Assembly (NCBI GenBank): GCA_963759875.1
Contig: CAVXBB010000015.1
Location: 1-64,000, forward strand
Direction of reading: 5' to 3'
From: JAFAGX01 sp963759875
Lineage (GTDB): Bacteria > Acidobacteriota > Terriglobia > Terriglobales > Acidobacteriaceae
DNA: 64,000 bases
Shown: positions 19,422 to 28,423 of the stretch, piece after piece
Position numbering within the stretch: the first letter of the stretch is position 1
Layout: every line of letters begins with the position of its first letter
Notes under the pieces: generated by a model
The model's input: the letters and a program-made list of their open reading frames with translations, nothing else
Databases searched by the model: none
Told to the model about the DNA's origin: nothing
Position numbers and translations under genes: made by a program

Positions 19422-19895
19422 AGGTGCGTCAGTTTCCACTTAAGGCAGCGCTGCGGAAGTGGCAATCCTGAGAATTGAAAGAAAGCCGGTGCCGGAGTAC
19501 CACAATCCATCAAAGCGTCTAGCCGATGGAGCTTCAGCAGCGACTTAGGTTGGCTAAGGTTACGTTTCTAAAGCGCAAGAAACAGGTGTTAACTGTCCTG
19601 CCCGAAGAATAAATCTGATTCGGGCATGGATATGACATTTCACTGAAGAACCGCTGGGGAGCGGACTCTATCAAATGCATGCGCGGCGGTTTTCTTAATA
19701 ATCGTGGCCAGGCAAACTCATTCTGCGCGACCGTCGCGCAGATGCACGACAAAGCTTGTTGCCGATTTCACGAAGTAACAAAGACGGACGCGAATGGTTT
19801 TACGATTTCGGGCCTACTGTGACGGCCGTTAGCCGTGGTGAGCTAAGATCAGCGCCGCAAGCTCTGCGCTCTCTGTGCCGGTATTCGGAGGAGCA
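19422..19895. other. Intergenic region between receptor gene and sugar cluster
   Basis: About 475 bases that hold no complete gene. On the minus strand at 19640-19752 a short GH172 remnant is visible (separate entry). Otherwise I see only the GGAGGAG ribosome site just before 19896. Confidence 0.4.
19640..19752 (-). pseudogene. Fragment of a GH172 (DUF2961) gene
   Basis: The minus strand reads ATVAQNEFAWPRLL, which is nearly the same as the VTVAQNEFAWPRLL segment of the two GH172 proteins encoded at 26104 and 28420. The similarity also shows at DNA level (CAGAATGAGTTTGCCTGG is shared). Further along, SAPQRFF loosely resembles the DAPLGDFF of the full genes. No start or catalytic region remains. 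It is a leftover of a third copy in opposite orientation. Confidence 0.5.
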
Positions 19896-21178
19896 ATGCC
19901 ACAAACACAAATGTACCGATCACCGCGTTTCTTGGCGAGTTTATCCGTCTCTCTGCTCTAGTCTTCATTTGCGCTGTTGCGTGGGGTGTTGAGCCAGCAA
20001 AGAAGATCGTGCTGATCGGAGGTCCGAAAATCCATGGTGGCATCGGCCAGCATGACACCGCTAACGGCATCGCCGTTCTAAAAGAGCTCCTCGATGCCTC
20101 GCCAGACGCACGTGATGTGAGAGTTTTGGCCTATCCCGACGGATGGCCGTCGGACGTGTCGGCGCTTGAGGGTGCATCTACTATCATCTTCTACTTTGAT
20201 GGCCTGGAGTCACACCCACTCTTCAACGTGGCACACCGGGTTCAATTTGAGAAGCTTATGAAAGGCGGAGTCGGCGTTGTTGCATTTCATCAAGCCTCGA
20301 CGCTGCCTGCAAATGACAAGACCATCGATTTGGAGCGCTGGTTGGGCGGCGCTCGTTATGGCATGTTCGACCGCGCCGAGGAAACTGTTCTGTTTAAGCC
20401 AGCCGTTCACCCGATCGGCAACGGGGTCGGCGAGTTCCTACTAACCGACGAGTTCTATCCGACGATCCGCTTCTCTGCGGCCGGCCAGAAGGTAACTCCG
20501 ATTCTCACTGGAAATCTTCACGTTCAATTCCGCGATGACAAGCCCCTCGTAATCGATAAAGCAGAACTCCAGGTTGTGGCTTGGGCATTCGAGCGGGATG
20601 ACGGTGGACGGGCATTCACGTTTACTGGCCTGCACTACCTAGCTGGGCTGGATAACCCGGCGCTCCGCAAGCTCGTGCTCAATGCCATGTTTTGGACGGC
20701 AAAGATCGAAGTCCCGAAGGATGGCGTCAAGACTACGGCGCCAGCCGACGCCGCACAGAAAATCGTCAATCAGGAACTAAGAGCCGAACTAGAAGCCGCA
20801 AATGGTCCGCAAAAGACGATTGACGCGGCTGTTGTCACCCCGGCAGTTAATAATCAAGTCGTCCAATATCCATGGGGACACCTCACCTGGTACGTATCTC
20901 GTGAGCTCAAGAATTCCGACACGATGACGGTCGGTGAGGCCGTGATCAAACCTGGTCAAGAGAACGCGCGCCACTTTCACCCGAACTGCGACGAAGTCCT
21001 GCATGTCATCAAAGGCCACATTCTTCAGACCATTGGCGACAGGTCTGTGGAGATGAACGAAGGCGATACAGTGAGTATCCCAGCGGGTATCCATCACAAC
21101 GCCAAGAATATCGGGACGGAGGATGCTGTACTGGCAATCAGTTTTTCATCGGCCACTCGACAAGTGATCGGAGAGTAA
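19896..21178 (+). CDS. Secreted ThuA-like domain protein fused to a cupin (frameshift in signal peptide)
   Basis: The first two thirds is a ThuA-like domain (KKIVLIGGPKIHGGIGQHD, GVGVVAFHQAS, FTFTGLHYLAGLDNPALRKLVLNAMFWTA), a glutamine-amidotransferase-like fold linked to 3-keto-sugar metabolism (trehalose utilisation ThuA). The last 110 residues form a cupin with the metal motif HFHPNCDEVLHVIKGH and PAGIHHNAKN. The start is ATG 19896 with GGAGGAG before it. It begins MPQTQMYRSPRFLASLSVSLL, then a frame change near 19960 leads into LVFICAVAWGVEP and the mature protein. The frame of the mature part has no start codon until 20009, after the signal peptide. First gene of the packed series; only 4 bases separate it from the next. 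ThuA plus cupin in one chain is uncommon. Confidence 0.78.
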
Positions 21179-21182
21179 CGTA

Positions 21183-23903
21183 ATGAGCGGTGGTGTCTAT
21201 GCATCGAGATTGCTATGGGCTCTAACCCTCATGGTGAGTGCATCTGTGCCGGAAACATTGGCCGGCGTCGACAAGCTGACCTATCACTATAATTCCCAGC
21301 GCACTGGGTGGAACGATCACGAGGTAGTGCTGACACCTGAAGCTGTACGGGGCACTTCTTTCGGTCTGCTTTGGCAAACGCCGACACTTGACTATTTCGA
21401 AGGTGTCCCCCCGCGTCTTTTCGCTTCTCCACTTTACGTCGACAGGGTTGAAATTTCGGTCGGTCCCTATCGAGGCCATACCTTCCATGCGCTCTTTGTA
21501 GTTACGAGTACGGGATTTATCTATTCGATAAGCGCTTTTGAGTCCGATTCGATACCACCAGGGGCGATTTTGTGGCGTACGCGACTGACCGACAAGCCGT
21601 GTGATGATGGGCAGACGGGAAATCTCAGCACGCCAATTATCGACCTCAGGAACGAGCGAATTTATGTGACCAGCTGCGGCGGTCACGGGCAATGGCAGGT
21701 GCATGGCATCGACATCCGAAGCGGCGATGAACTCCACGGATGGCCTGTGGAACTAGGTCCCGAGGCGCTAAACGCCCCTGGTATCAACCGCAATGGAACC
21801 ACGCAGTTTTCTGAGAAAGACCAACATACACAACGTGGTGCCCTCAACTTAAGCCCCGATGGGGCGCGCCTTTATGTGAGTTTCGGGCTAGATAGCTCGA
21901 GCGGATGGCTCGTCGCCGTGGATACGAGTCGCCCGAGGGTGGCGACAGCGTTCTCGAGTACGGCTATCACCAGTGAAATCCAAGGCGGCATGTGGGCCTC
22001 GGGAGGCCCGTCAGTCGACCTGCAGAGGAATATCTACATTGCGACTGGCTCTAGCTACACGCAGTGGGAGAGGCACGCGGGAATCCCGGGTGTTTTCCCC
22101 GAGAGTGCTCATAGCTGGGGACAATCGATATTGCGGTTGAAAGATGATCCCGTAACGGGGTTTGAACTACTGGGCACCTACACACCGTTCAACTACTGCC
22201 TAACCGCAGCCAATGATGTTGACCTGGGCAGCAGCGGGACAGTCGTCATCGATCTCGAGCCAAGCAAGACCTCCACGCCTCACCTGCTGGCGCTTGGCGG
22301 CGCCAAACAGGGAAACGCTTACCTGTTAGATCGCACTCGCATGCCGGGAGGTGTGATCAAGCGCCACCCATGCAGTGACGACTCCTCGAGCGACCTCTCA
22401 CTTCTCCCACCAGAAAATCAACCCCAATTCGACAAGCGTGGTCCCATCAATGTATTTGGACCGTACACGGATGAGCACGCCTTGCTGGATCAGGCACGAA
22501 GTCGCACGACCCTGGCATACTTCCGCGCTCCGACCGGCGACGACTATGTCTACATTTCCGGAAGTAGTAAGCGAGGAGGGGACTTCTCGGTCAGTACGCC
22601 ACCAGGCCTTGCAAAGCTCAAGATCGTCACTTCGCCAGGCCAGCCGGCGTATTTGCACATAGATCAATTGGAGCAGACCCAGACCTTCCAAAACCCAGGG
22701 TCACCGATCGTGACGAGCAGCCGCGGTGGAAAGGACGCGATCGTGTGGGTACTCGACATGAATGCCCCAAAATCATCCACGTTATACGGGACCCACGCAC
22801 CGCAGCCAATTCTCTATGCATTCGACGCCATCAATTTGAAGCTGTTGTGGAAGAGCTTGCCTGGGGTGCTGTTGCCAAGCGGCAAATATAACGAGCCGGC
22901 CGTCGTGAACGGCGCTGTTTTCGTCGGCACCGATCGCGTCCAGGCATTTGGGCTACGCCCAGCAGAGGCCAAAGCGGAGTTCAAGCCGCTATTTGATGGT
23001 AAGACGCTGAACCATTGGCGTGGCGATCCCATGCTCTGGTCTGTGCAGGACGGTGCAATCACCGGCCACACCTCGAAGCCCAATACCAAGAACACGTTCC
23101 TGATTCACGACGGTAACTATCGGGATTTTGAGCTTCGGTTCAAGTACCGATTTCTCACGACGTGGGGTAATGCCGGCATGCAATATCGCAGTCGCACTTA
23201 TCCTGAGCACGACTTCTCGGTTCTTGGTTATCAAGCGAATGTCGTGACGCTCGATGCGAAGGAGCGGTTCGCGATGCTGTGGGATGAGAACACACGCGGT
23301 GTCTCGGCCGTGTTGGGAGAGAAGATCGATGTCTTTAATCGCAATGGTAAAAGTCAACGCAGAGTGCTCAGTATTGTGAACCCGCCTGAAGCTATTTACG
23401 CCGCTTTGAAGCCGTATCCCACATGGAACGACTATGTGGTCATTGCCTATGGAAATCGCTGCGTTCATGCGGTCAATGGCTTCCTCGCAGTAGATGTACT
23501 AGACGACGATTTCGACCGTCGCCCTAGTGAAGGTTTTTTTGCCATACAGATTCATCCAGGGCCGCCGACGGGTGTCCAGTTCAAGGATATTGAAGTCGAA
23601 GAGCTCACTGCTCCTCCTGACTTCACGGGGCGGTTCATAAGTAATCCGGCAACCGCCCCCATAAACCCGTCGACTGTCGATAAGACGGTTCTCGAAATGG
23701 GCAGATCAGTGTACGAACAGCGGTGTGCGAAGTGCCACAGCAATAAGGAATCAGGTGCGCCTCCCAAGGAAACGCTGACGCAGCTCCTTCCCACGAAGAT
23801 AGTCGATGTGCTCGTAAGTGGTCTGATGCAAGACATGGCAGTAGGGCTCGGCGACGAGGAGATCCAGGCCGTAGCGACTTATCTCACCTTTACCGGCGAG
23901 TGA
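21183..23903 (+). CDS. Secreted fusion: quinoprotein-like beta-propeller + DUF1080 + cytochrome c
   Basis: 906 residues with an N-terminal signal peptide (about 1-27). Residues 30-600 are a PQQ/WD-type beta-propeller (LYVSFGLDSSSGWLVAVDT, LWKSLPGVLLPSGKYNEPAVVNGAVFVGT). Residues 605-815 form a DUF1080 domain, the 3-keto-disaccharide hydrolase family (FKPLFDGKTLNHWRGD, WGNAGMQYRSR, GFFAIQIHPGPPTGVQFKDIEVEEL). The C-terminus is a mono-haem cytochrome c (RCAKCH, then a Met ligand candidate in MQDMAVG before DEEIQAVATYL). The combination suggests periplasmic oxidation of a sugar followed by hydrolysis of the keto-glycoside, with electrons leaving through the haem. PQQ binding itself is not proven. 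It is directly downstream of the ThuA-cupin gene. Confidence 0.85.
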   Translation: MSGGVYASRLLWALTLMVSASVPETLAGVDKLTYHYNSQRTGWNDHEVVLTPEAVRGTSFGLLWQTPTLDYFEGVPPRLFASPLYVDRVEISVGPYRGHTFHALFVVTSTGFIYSISAFESDSIPPGAILWRTRLTDKPCDDGQTGNLSTPIIDLRNERIYVTSCGGHGQWQVHGIDIRSGDELHGWPVELGPEALNAPGINRNGTTQFSEKDQHTQRGALNLSPDGARLYVSFGLDSSSGWLVAVDTSRPRVATAFSSTAITSEIQGGMWASGGPSVDLQRNIYIATGSSYTQWERHAGIPGVFPESAHSWGQSILRLKDDPVTGFELLGTYTPFNYCLTAANDVDLGSSGTVVIDLEPSKTSTPHLLALGGAKQGNAYLLDRTRMPGGVIKRHPCSDDSSSDLSLLPPENQPQFDKRGPINVFGPYTDEHALLDQARSRTTLAYFRAPTGDDYVYISGSSKRGGDFSVSTPPGLAKLKIVTSPGQPAYLHIDQLEQTQTFQNPGSPIVTSSRGGKDAIVWVLDMNAPKSSTLYGTHAPQPILYAFDAINLKLLWKSLPGVLLPSGKYNEPAVVNGAVFVGTDRVQAFGLRPAEAKAEFKPLFDGKTLNHWRGDPMLWSVQDGAITGHTSKPNTKNTFLIHDGNYRDFELRFKYRFLTTWGNAGMQYRSRTYPEHDFSVLGYQANVVTLDAKERFAMLWDENTRGVSAVLGEKIDVFNRNGKSQRRVLSIVNPPEAIYAALKPYPTWNDYVVIAYGNRCVHAVNGFLAVDVLDDDFDRRPSEGFFAIQIHPGPPTGVQFKDIEVEELTAPPDFTGRFISNPATAPINPSTVDKTVLEMGRSVYEQRCAKCHSNKESGAPPKETLTQLLPTKIVDVLVSGLMQDMAVGLGDEEIQAVATYLTFTGE

Positions 23904-23944
23904 GAAACACGTGCGCAGAGTGTGGTGAGAATGCGAGCAATACG

Positions 23945-25226
23945 ATGCAAGCGAAGACGATCGCCATCATCGCAGCGCTGGATACGAAGGGTGCCGAGAC
24001 ACAATTCATCGAACGAATCCTTCAGGCACGGGGGCATCGTACTCTTGTCATCGACATTGGAGTTTTGGGGGATTCGAAATACCGAACAGATGTCGAGTGC
24101 ACAGAGATAGCTCATGAAGGAGGTGTCGAGCTGGACGATCTCCGCCGTCGAGCCGATAAAGCGCATGCAATGGACGTCATGACTCGCGGTGCGGCGGTGG
24201 TGGCTGCCAAGCTTTACGCCGCACGCAGCTTCGACGCTGTTATTGGTATAGGTGGCAGCGCCGGCACGGTGATCGCATCGAATGCGATGCGTGCACTCCC
24301 GATCGGAGTGCCGAAACTTATGGTCTCGACAGTCGCCTCGGGTGATACTCGGCCCTATGTTGGCACGAAAGACATTACGATGATGCACTCGGTCGTCGAT
24401 ATCGCAGGTTTGAACAGGATCTCGACCCAGATACTTGCCAATGGCGCGGGCGCGGTCCTCGGAATGGTCGAGACCGAAGTGCCATCACAACAAGAACGCC
24501 CGCTCATAGCCGCGAGTATGTTCGGGAATACAACGCCCTGCGTCAACTTGGCCCGCGGCGTGTTGGAGGCCGCTGGCTTCGAAGTATTGGTGTTTCACGC
24601 GACCGGCGTCGGCGGCATGACGATGGAGAGCCTTATCGCCGACGGCTACGTCGACGGTGTACTGGACATCACGACGACCGAGTGGGCGGATCAGCTTTGT
24701 GGCGGCGTTTTTTCAGCTGGCCCGAACAGGCTTGAGGCTGCCGCCCTGGCCGGTATTCCGCAGGTGGTAGCGCCTGGGTGCCTAGACATGGTCAATTTCG
24801 CAGCGCCGGAGACTGTGCCGTCGAAGTATGCCGGGCGGAGGTTCTTTCGTTGGAACCCGAACGTGACCCTGATGCGGACGGATGTGGAGGAAAATCGCGA
24901 AGCTTGGGCGTATTCTCGCTGGGAAAATCAATCAGAGTACGGGTCCGGTCAGGGTGCTGATTCCATTGTGTGGCGTATCTCAGCTCGACAGCCCCGAACG
25001 CGAGTTCTGGTGGCCGGAATCCGACCAAGCCTTGTTCAGTAGCTTGAAAGAGCACCTGCGCAGCGACATCCAAGTAATCGAGCTAAAGACCAACATCAAC
25101 GATGCCGCTTTTGCCGAGCGTGCCGCGCAAGAGCTGCTTGAGTTGCTCAGTACGCGGGCTTCGCAGGCCGGTCGCCCAATTCCAAGTCGTGCGAGTTTAA
25201 GTGAACGCGATGAAATTCACTCGTGA
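23945..25226 (+). CDS. Tm-1-like ATP-binding (UPF0261) protein, one frameshift
   Basis: The family has a two-lobed Rossmann-like nucleotide-binding fold; the bacterial function is unknown, and the plant homologue Tm-1 inhibits a viral replicase. Family features are IAIIAALDTKGAE at the start, GIGGSAGTVIASNAMRALPIG, VASGDTRPYVG, the DITTTEWADQLCGGV block, and VVAPGCLDMVNF. The C-terminal lobe (LGRILAGKIN, VLIPLCGVSQLDSPEREFW, INDAAFAERAAQELLELL) continues in a different frame after about 24900, so one indel is present; uncorrected, the frame ends at 25042. ATG 23945 is chosen because MQAKTIAIIAAL fits the family; an overlapping GTG at 23900 is possible. It overlaps the next gene by about 26 bases. 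Confidence 0.8.
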
Positions 25227-26058
25227 ACAGGTGTTGTGCCGGTTACGGAACCAGATCGCCGAAGGACGCCCGATCGTGGGCGCCGGTGCCGGAACTGGCA
25301 TCTCGGCCAAGTTCGCCGAGGCAGGTGGCGCCGATCTCATCATCATCTACAACTCCGGCCGTTTTCGCATGGCCGGGCATGGGAGTCTGGCGGGGCTCCT
25401 CGCCTACGGAGATGCCAACGCGATCGTCAAAGAGATGGGCGAACGTGAGGTTTTGCCGGTGGTGCACAACGTGCCCGTCATCGCAGGCGTCATGGGCACC
25501 GATCCCCTGCGTCGCATGGAGCATCTCCTAGCGGAGCTAGATACATTGGGTTTCTCGGGCATCAACAACTTTCCGACAGTCGGACTTATCGACGGTCGCT
25601 TTCGCATGGAGCTCGAGCGGACCGCCATGGGATTTGGAAAAGAGGTTGAGATGATCCGTCTTGCGCATGAGCGCGGATTCTTCACGGTCGTCTACGTATT
25701 CAATCCAGACGAGGCAATGGCTATGGCAAGCGCTAATGCAGATGTAATTATTGCGCATCTCGGATTGACCGTGGGAGGGTCCATCGGCCTTGCTGATAAC
25801 GATGCTTTGAGTCTTGAAAAAGCGCCTGTCCTCGTCCAGCAAATCGGTGATGCAGCCAAGAGGGTCAAGTCAGACGTGATACTGCTGTGCCACGGTGGGC
25901 CGATTGCAACTCCTGAAAATGCTGCCTACGTTCTTGGGCGGTGTACCGCAGTTGGATTTGTAGGCGCATCATCAATGGAGCGGCTCCCGGTGGAAACTGC
26001 AATCGCGGCGACCACCCGAGCATTTAAGTCCATCGCAATCGGACGTCGGGCCTCGTAG
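25201..26058 (+). CDS. PEP-hydrolase-family TIM-barrel protein (partner of Tm-1-like protein)
   Basis: 285 residues, PF09370-type TIM barrel: IVGAGAGTGISAKFAEAGGADLIIIYNSGRFRM is split in two conserved blocks, followed by GLLAYGDANAIV, GVMGTDPLRRMEHLL, GFSGINNFPTVGLIDG, VFNPDEAMAMA, IIAHLGLTVGGSIG, HGGPIATPENAAYVL and GASSMERLPVE. In plants and fungi this barrel is fused behind the UPF0261 domain in a single Tm-1 protein; here the two halves are adjacent overlapping genes. No signal peptide, so cytoplasmic. GTG 25201 or ATG 25210 may be the start. The enzymatic reaction of the family is not established despite its name; aldolase- or isomerase-type chemistry on a sugar acid is plausible from context. 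Confidence 0.85.
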   Translation: MNAMKFTREQVLCRLRNQIAEGRPIVGAGAGTGISAKFAEAGGADLIIIYNSGRFRMAGHGSLAGLLAYGDANAIVKEMGEREVLPVVHNVPVIAGVMGTDPLRRMEHLLAELDTLGFSGINNFPTVGLIDGRFRMELERTAMGFGKEVEMIRLAHERGFFTVVYVFNPDEAMAMASANADVIIAHLGLTVGGSIGLADNDALSLEKAPVLVQQIGDAAKRVKSDVILLCHGGPIATPENAAYVLGRCTAVGFVGASSMERLPVETAIAATTRAFKSIAIGRRAS

Positions 26059-26103
26059 CTTAGGGCTAACTCGGGTCTGTACTGGAGACATGCGGAGCTG
26101 TCC

Positions 26104-28423
26104 ATGAAATCGACGCTGCTGACATTCGTCCTGGCTGGTCTCGCTTGGAGCCAGACTGCAAGTCCGGATCTCGATTATTGGGATCCGCTGGGTCTGGCAC
26201 GGCTGAAGGACTACTCGAGTGCTCGGGTATCCTCTGGCAATCGCTTCGTCTACAGCAATGATGACAGCAAGCGGATCATGCCGGGCGAGACCCTGGAGAT
26301 CGCCAACCTGAGTGGACCGGGGATGGTCACCCACATCTGGGTGACGGTAGCCCAGAATGAGTTTGCCTGGCCGCGACTGTTGCGTTTCCGGGTTTACTAC
26401 GATGGGCACAAAACGCCGAGCGTGGATGCGCCGCTCGGTGATTTTTTTGCCGTCGGACATGGGGCCGAGCGCGATGTGAATTCGATGATGGTACGGGACA
26501 GTTCCTTCGGCCGTGCCAGGAACAGCTACTGGCCCATGCCCTTCCAGAAATCTTGCCGCATTACGATTACAAACGAGGGCAATCGCCTGCTTCCCATCAT
26601 TCTCTACCAAGTAGATTACAGACAATACCCTTCGCTGCCTGAGGACGTCGGCTATTTTCACGCCTACTACCGTCAGGAGCGGCCAGCGCGCAGTGGTCGT
26701 AACTATGCATTCCTCGACACCAAAGCCACCGGCCATTACGTAGGCACAGTGATGAGCGTAGTGCTGACGCAGATCTCCTGGTTCGGCGAAGGAGACGATC
26801 TGTTCTACATCGACGGAGCCAAGCAGCCACAACTGTACGGGACAGGGACGGAAGATTACTTCAACGATGCCTGGGATCTGCGGGATGCGAGTGCGTTGTG
26901 GACGGGGACACCGATTGCGGAAGGGGAGCTGCCGGGCTCGCGGCTGTCGGCGTATCGCTGGCATGTGCCGGATCCGATTGCGTTCAAGAAGTCGATTTGG
27001 GCGGGGATCGAGCACTCGGGCTGGACGGCGAATGCGGACGGGTCGGTGCGTTCGGGATTCGAAGAGCGTCCGGATTATTTTTCCAGTGTGGCGTTCTGGT
27101 ATCAAAAAGGCGTGAATGAGGAACTGCCGGAGCCGCCGTACGGATACGATCGCTTGCCTTATGGCAATGCCACGCAGATTGCGGTGGAGGACTCGATTGA
27201 GCAGGTGACGACCGAGCACGGCACTGCCTCGGTGCTGAGAGATGTGGACTGGGCGAAGGACATTCTGTTGTTCAAGGCCGAGGGTGTGGGATCGAAGGTC
27301 AATGTACCGATTGAGATTCCGGAAGATGGGCGGTATGCGATTGTGGCCGATCTTGCGCAAGCCTCCGATTACGGGGATTACACCGCGCTGTTTGATGGTC
27401 AACCGACGAATGTGGACACGCGGCAACCGGCGACATCGGAGATTCCCCTGCCCGGTCCGGAAGTATTTCGGAATTATCTGACCGAGCTATATGTGGCGCG
27501 GGACCGCACGCTGGGCATGTTCAAGCTCACCAAGGGACAACACACGCTGACGTTTGTGTGTCAGGGAAAAGATCCGCGATCGGTGGGTTACAACCTTGGG
27601 ATCAATGACGTGGTACTGGAAGAAGTTGCAGACAGTGGGCAGGCGGATGAAAGCGTAGATAAAGATAAAGATAAAGATGAGGGGGCGGGAGCGGCTACGG
27701 CCGCGGTTGTGTATCGTGGCCGGCCGCTCTCTTATTATGTAGCCAAGCTGAAAGGCTCTACCAGCTCCGAACGAGTGAAGGCGATACGCGCGATCGGCTA
27801 CTTTGGCGGGGATGGAGCTTCGGCGGTGGGAGAGCTTGTCGCTGCCCTGAGGGACAGCTCGCCACAGATTCGAGGTGCTGCAGCGGGATCACTTGCTCTG
27901 ATGGGCGCATCGGCTGAGGCGGGGATACCCTCGTTAGCGACAGCGCTTTCAGACACTGATGCGCATGTACGATGCATGGCGGCGATAGCACTGGAAGCCA
28001 TGGGCCCGAAAAGCTGCCCCCGCCGTTCCTCAACTCATTCCAGCTCTTAATGATCCCGTGAACTATGTGCGCTCTCCTGCCGCAGCTGCGCTTGGTGCAA
28101 TTGGCGCACCCGGCAAAGATGCGGTTCACGCATTGTCACAACGGTTATTGATAAAGAACGAGGATGGTTTTGTTCTTGCCAGCGTGGCATATGCGCTTGG
28201 GGACATTGGCCCTGCCGCACAAGAGGCCCTGCCTGCGCTTAGACAATTTCTCGATGTGCGTCGACGGATCAGGCTCAGCGCTTCCGGCGAGCTAGGTGCG
28301 GGAGCACAGGAAGTTGGGGCAGACGCTGAGCGTGTCGGCGCAGCGGCGCATGAAGTAGGTGCTGCCGCGGAAGAGTCAATTCTGAGAATTGAGGGCAAAC
28401 CAGTACCGAGGTATCACGAATGA
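26104..28423 (+). CDS. Secreted GH172 (DUF2961) glycosidase-like protein with HEAT repeats, copy 1 (one frameshift)
   Basis: An N-terminal signal peptide (MKSTLLTFVLAGLAWSQ) is followed by the DUF2961 catalytic region (YSSARVSSGNRF, GPGMVTHIWVTVAQNEF, YGTGTEDYFNDAW, SIWAGIEHSG), a beta-sandwich part, a Lys/Asp linker (DKDKDKDEG) and PBS/HEAT-type helical repeats. GH172 includes D-arabinofuranosidases and difructose-dianhydride-forming alpha-fructofuranosidase, so an extracellular furanosidase role is likely. At about 28009 an extra A (AAAA where copy 2 has AAA) breaks the frame; the uncorrected frame stops at 28050. Beyond it the HEAT region resumes (NYVRSPAAAALGAIG) and ends at 28423, with a low-complexity GAxEVGA repeat. 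Its stop overlaps the start of copy 2 (ATGA). Confidence 0.88.
26182..28008 (+). repeat. 1.83-kb duplicated block, copy 1
   Basis: The sequence is near-identical, without indels, to 28555-30381 (constant offset 2373). Only a patch of about 86 bases at 26549-26634 and a few scattered bases near the end differ. Confidence 0.9.

Noticed and set aside
25972..27426. Long minus-strand open frame (484 codons) opposite the first GH172 gene, with an almost identical one at 28414-29799
   Set aside because: It is the mirror of a strongly coding plus-strand gene with clear family motifs; the translation is Arg/His/Pro-rich with no motif or ribosome site. The duplication only reflects the duplicated sense gene.
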